From Saprospirales bacterium (GTDB taxonomy: Bacteria; Bacteroidota; Bacteroidia; Chitinophagales; JADJOU01): a DNA stretch of 6,741 nucleotides. Location: assembly GCA_947461165.1 (NCBI GenBank), contig CANHJR010000070.1:1-6741 (forward strand), given 5' to 3'. Under the pieces are notes generated by a model, which was given only the letters and a program-made list of their open reading frames with translations, did no database searches and had not been told where the DNA came from. Below are positions 6,391 through 6,741 of the stretch, in pieces. Each line of letters starts with the position of its first letter. The first letter of the stretch is position 1. Both the position numbers and the translations under genes were made by a program.

Positions 6391-6741
6391 TTATTTCGAG
6401 TATTCCTCCCGATAAATTTTGATCAGAATCAATAAGAGTGAGATCAATAATGGGCCATAAATGATACCTAAAAACCCAAAGATGTTGAGTCCAGCCAAAA
6501 CTCCAAGAAAAGTCACTAAAGGGTGGGTGCTGTCAAATTTTTTCATTAAATACATTCGCAAAACATTATCAGAAGAACTGACGATAACAACACCCCACAA
6601 TACAATAAAAACACCAGAAGCTTCTTGCCCTGAGAAATAGGTCAAAACACCCAATGGTATATAAACTAATGCCGCACCAAAAAATGGTAGCATCGCAAGA
6701 AAAAACGTTGCAACAAACCATATAAACGAATTATTGGTGCC
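6391..6741 (-). CDS. AI-2E family transporter (PerM/UPF0118), 5' partial
   Basis: This is the C-terminal part of a multi-helix inner-membrane protein of the AI-2E transporter family, named after a proposed autoinducer-2 exporter. Other members are linked to Na+/H+ exchange or have unknown substrates. The frame is open to the right edge, so the Met at 6693 is internal; 116 residues are visible. The family pattern is clear: a helix ending MLPFFGAALVYIPLGVLTYF, then GVFIVLWGVVIVSSSDNVLRMYLM (the DN.lR signature), then LVTFLGVLAGLNIFGFLGIIYGPLLISLLLIL and a short basic tail to a TAA stop. The Pro that usually follows DNvlR is Met-Tyr here. The gene lies 370 bp upstream of the four-gene block on the same strand but is probably a separate transcript, given the hairpin after its stop and the promoter-like box before the next gene. 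Confidence 0.9.
   Translation of the reverse strand, partial: GTNNSFIWFVATFFLAMLPFFGAALVYIPLGVLTYFSGQEASGVFIVLWGVVIVSSSDNVLRMYLMKKFDSTHPLVTFLGVLAGLNIFGFLGIIYGPLLISLLLILIKIYREEYSK

Overview
The window looks like ordinary chromosomal DNA of a Bacteroidota bacterium, perhaps from the Cytophagales or a neighbouring order; the order-level guess is inference. Three things point this way. The sequence is AT-rich. Start codons mostly lack a Shine-Dalgarno sequence at the usual distance. Several upstream regions carry a TAnnTTTG box, the -7 element of this phylum. The 460-aa DoxX/MauE-like membrane protein with a DCGCFGD motif also belongs to a family (BT_3928-like) that I know only from Bacteroidota.

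Layout. On the + strand, positions 2-712 hold the 3' part of an OppC/DppC-type ABC transporter permease that enters from the left edge. After a 196-bp gap comes rsmE (909-1604), a 16S rRNA m3U1498 methyltransferase. It converges with the minus-strand block, with only 3 bp between the two stop codons. From 6020 down to 1608 on the minus strand lie four tightly packed genes: a DoxX/MauE-like membrane protein, a hemolysin III/PAQR-type membrane protein, a SpoIIE/RsbU-type PP2C phosphatase, and a DNA photolyase. The gaps between them are 6, 2 and 7 nt, so they very probably form one transcript. A 370-bp spacer (6021-6390) follows. Beyond it, the C-terminal part of an AI-2E family transporter (PerM type) runs off the right edge on the minus strand.

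How they fit together. rsmE is housekeeping. The four-gene block mixes two membrane proteins, a signalling phosphatase and a light-dependent DNA repair enzyme. No shared pathway is evident, and a stress or envelope/light regulon is only a guess. The 370-bp spacer is the least explained stretch. It holds two outward-facing -7 boxes, a small inverted repeat, a possible leaderless small ORF or frame-broken gene remnant, and a perfect 8-bp hairpin that may end the AI-2E transcript.

I saw no tRNA, rRNA, CRISPR array, insertion sequence or phage gene, and nothing that amounts to a clear new system. The findings are modest leads.
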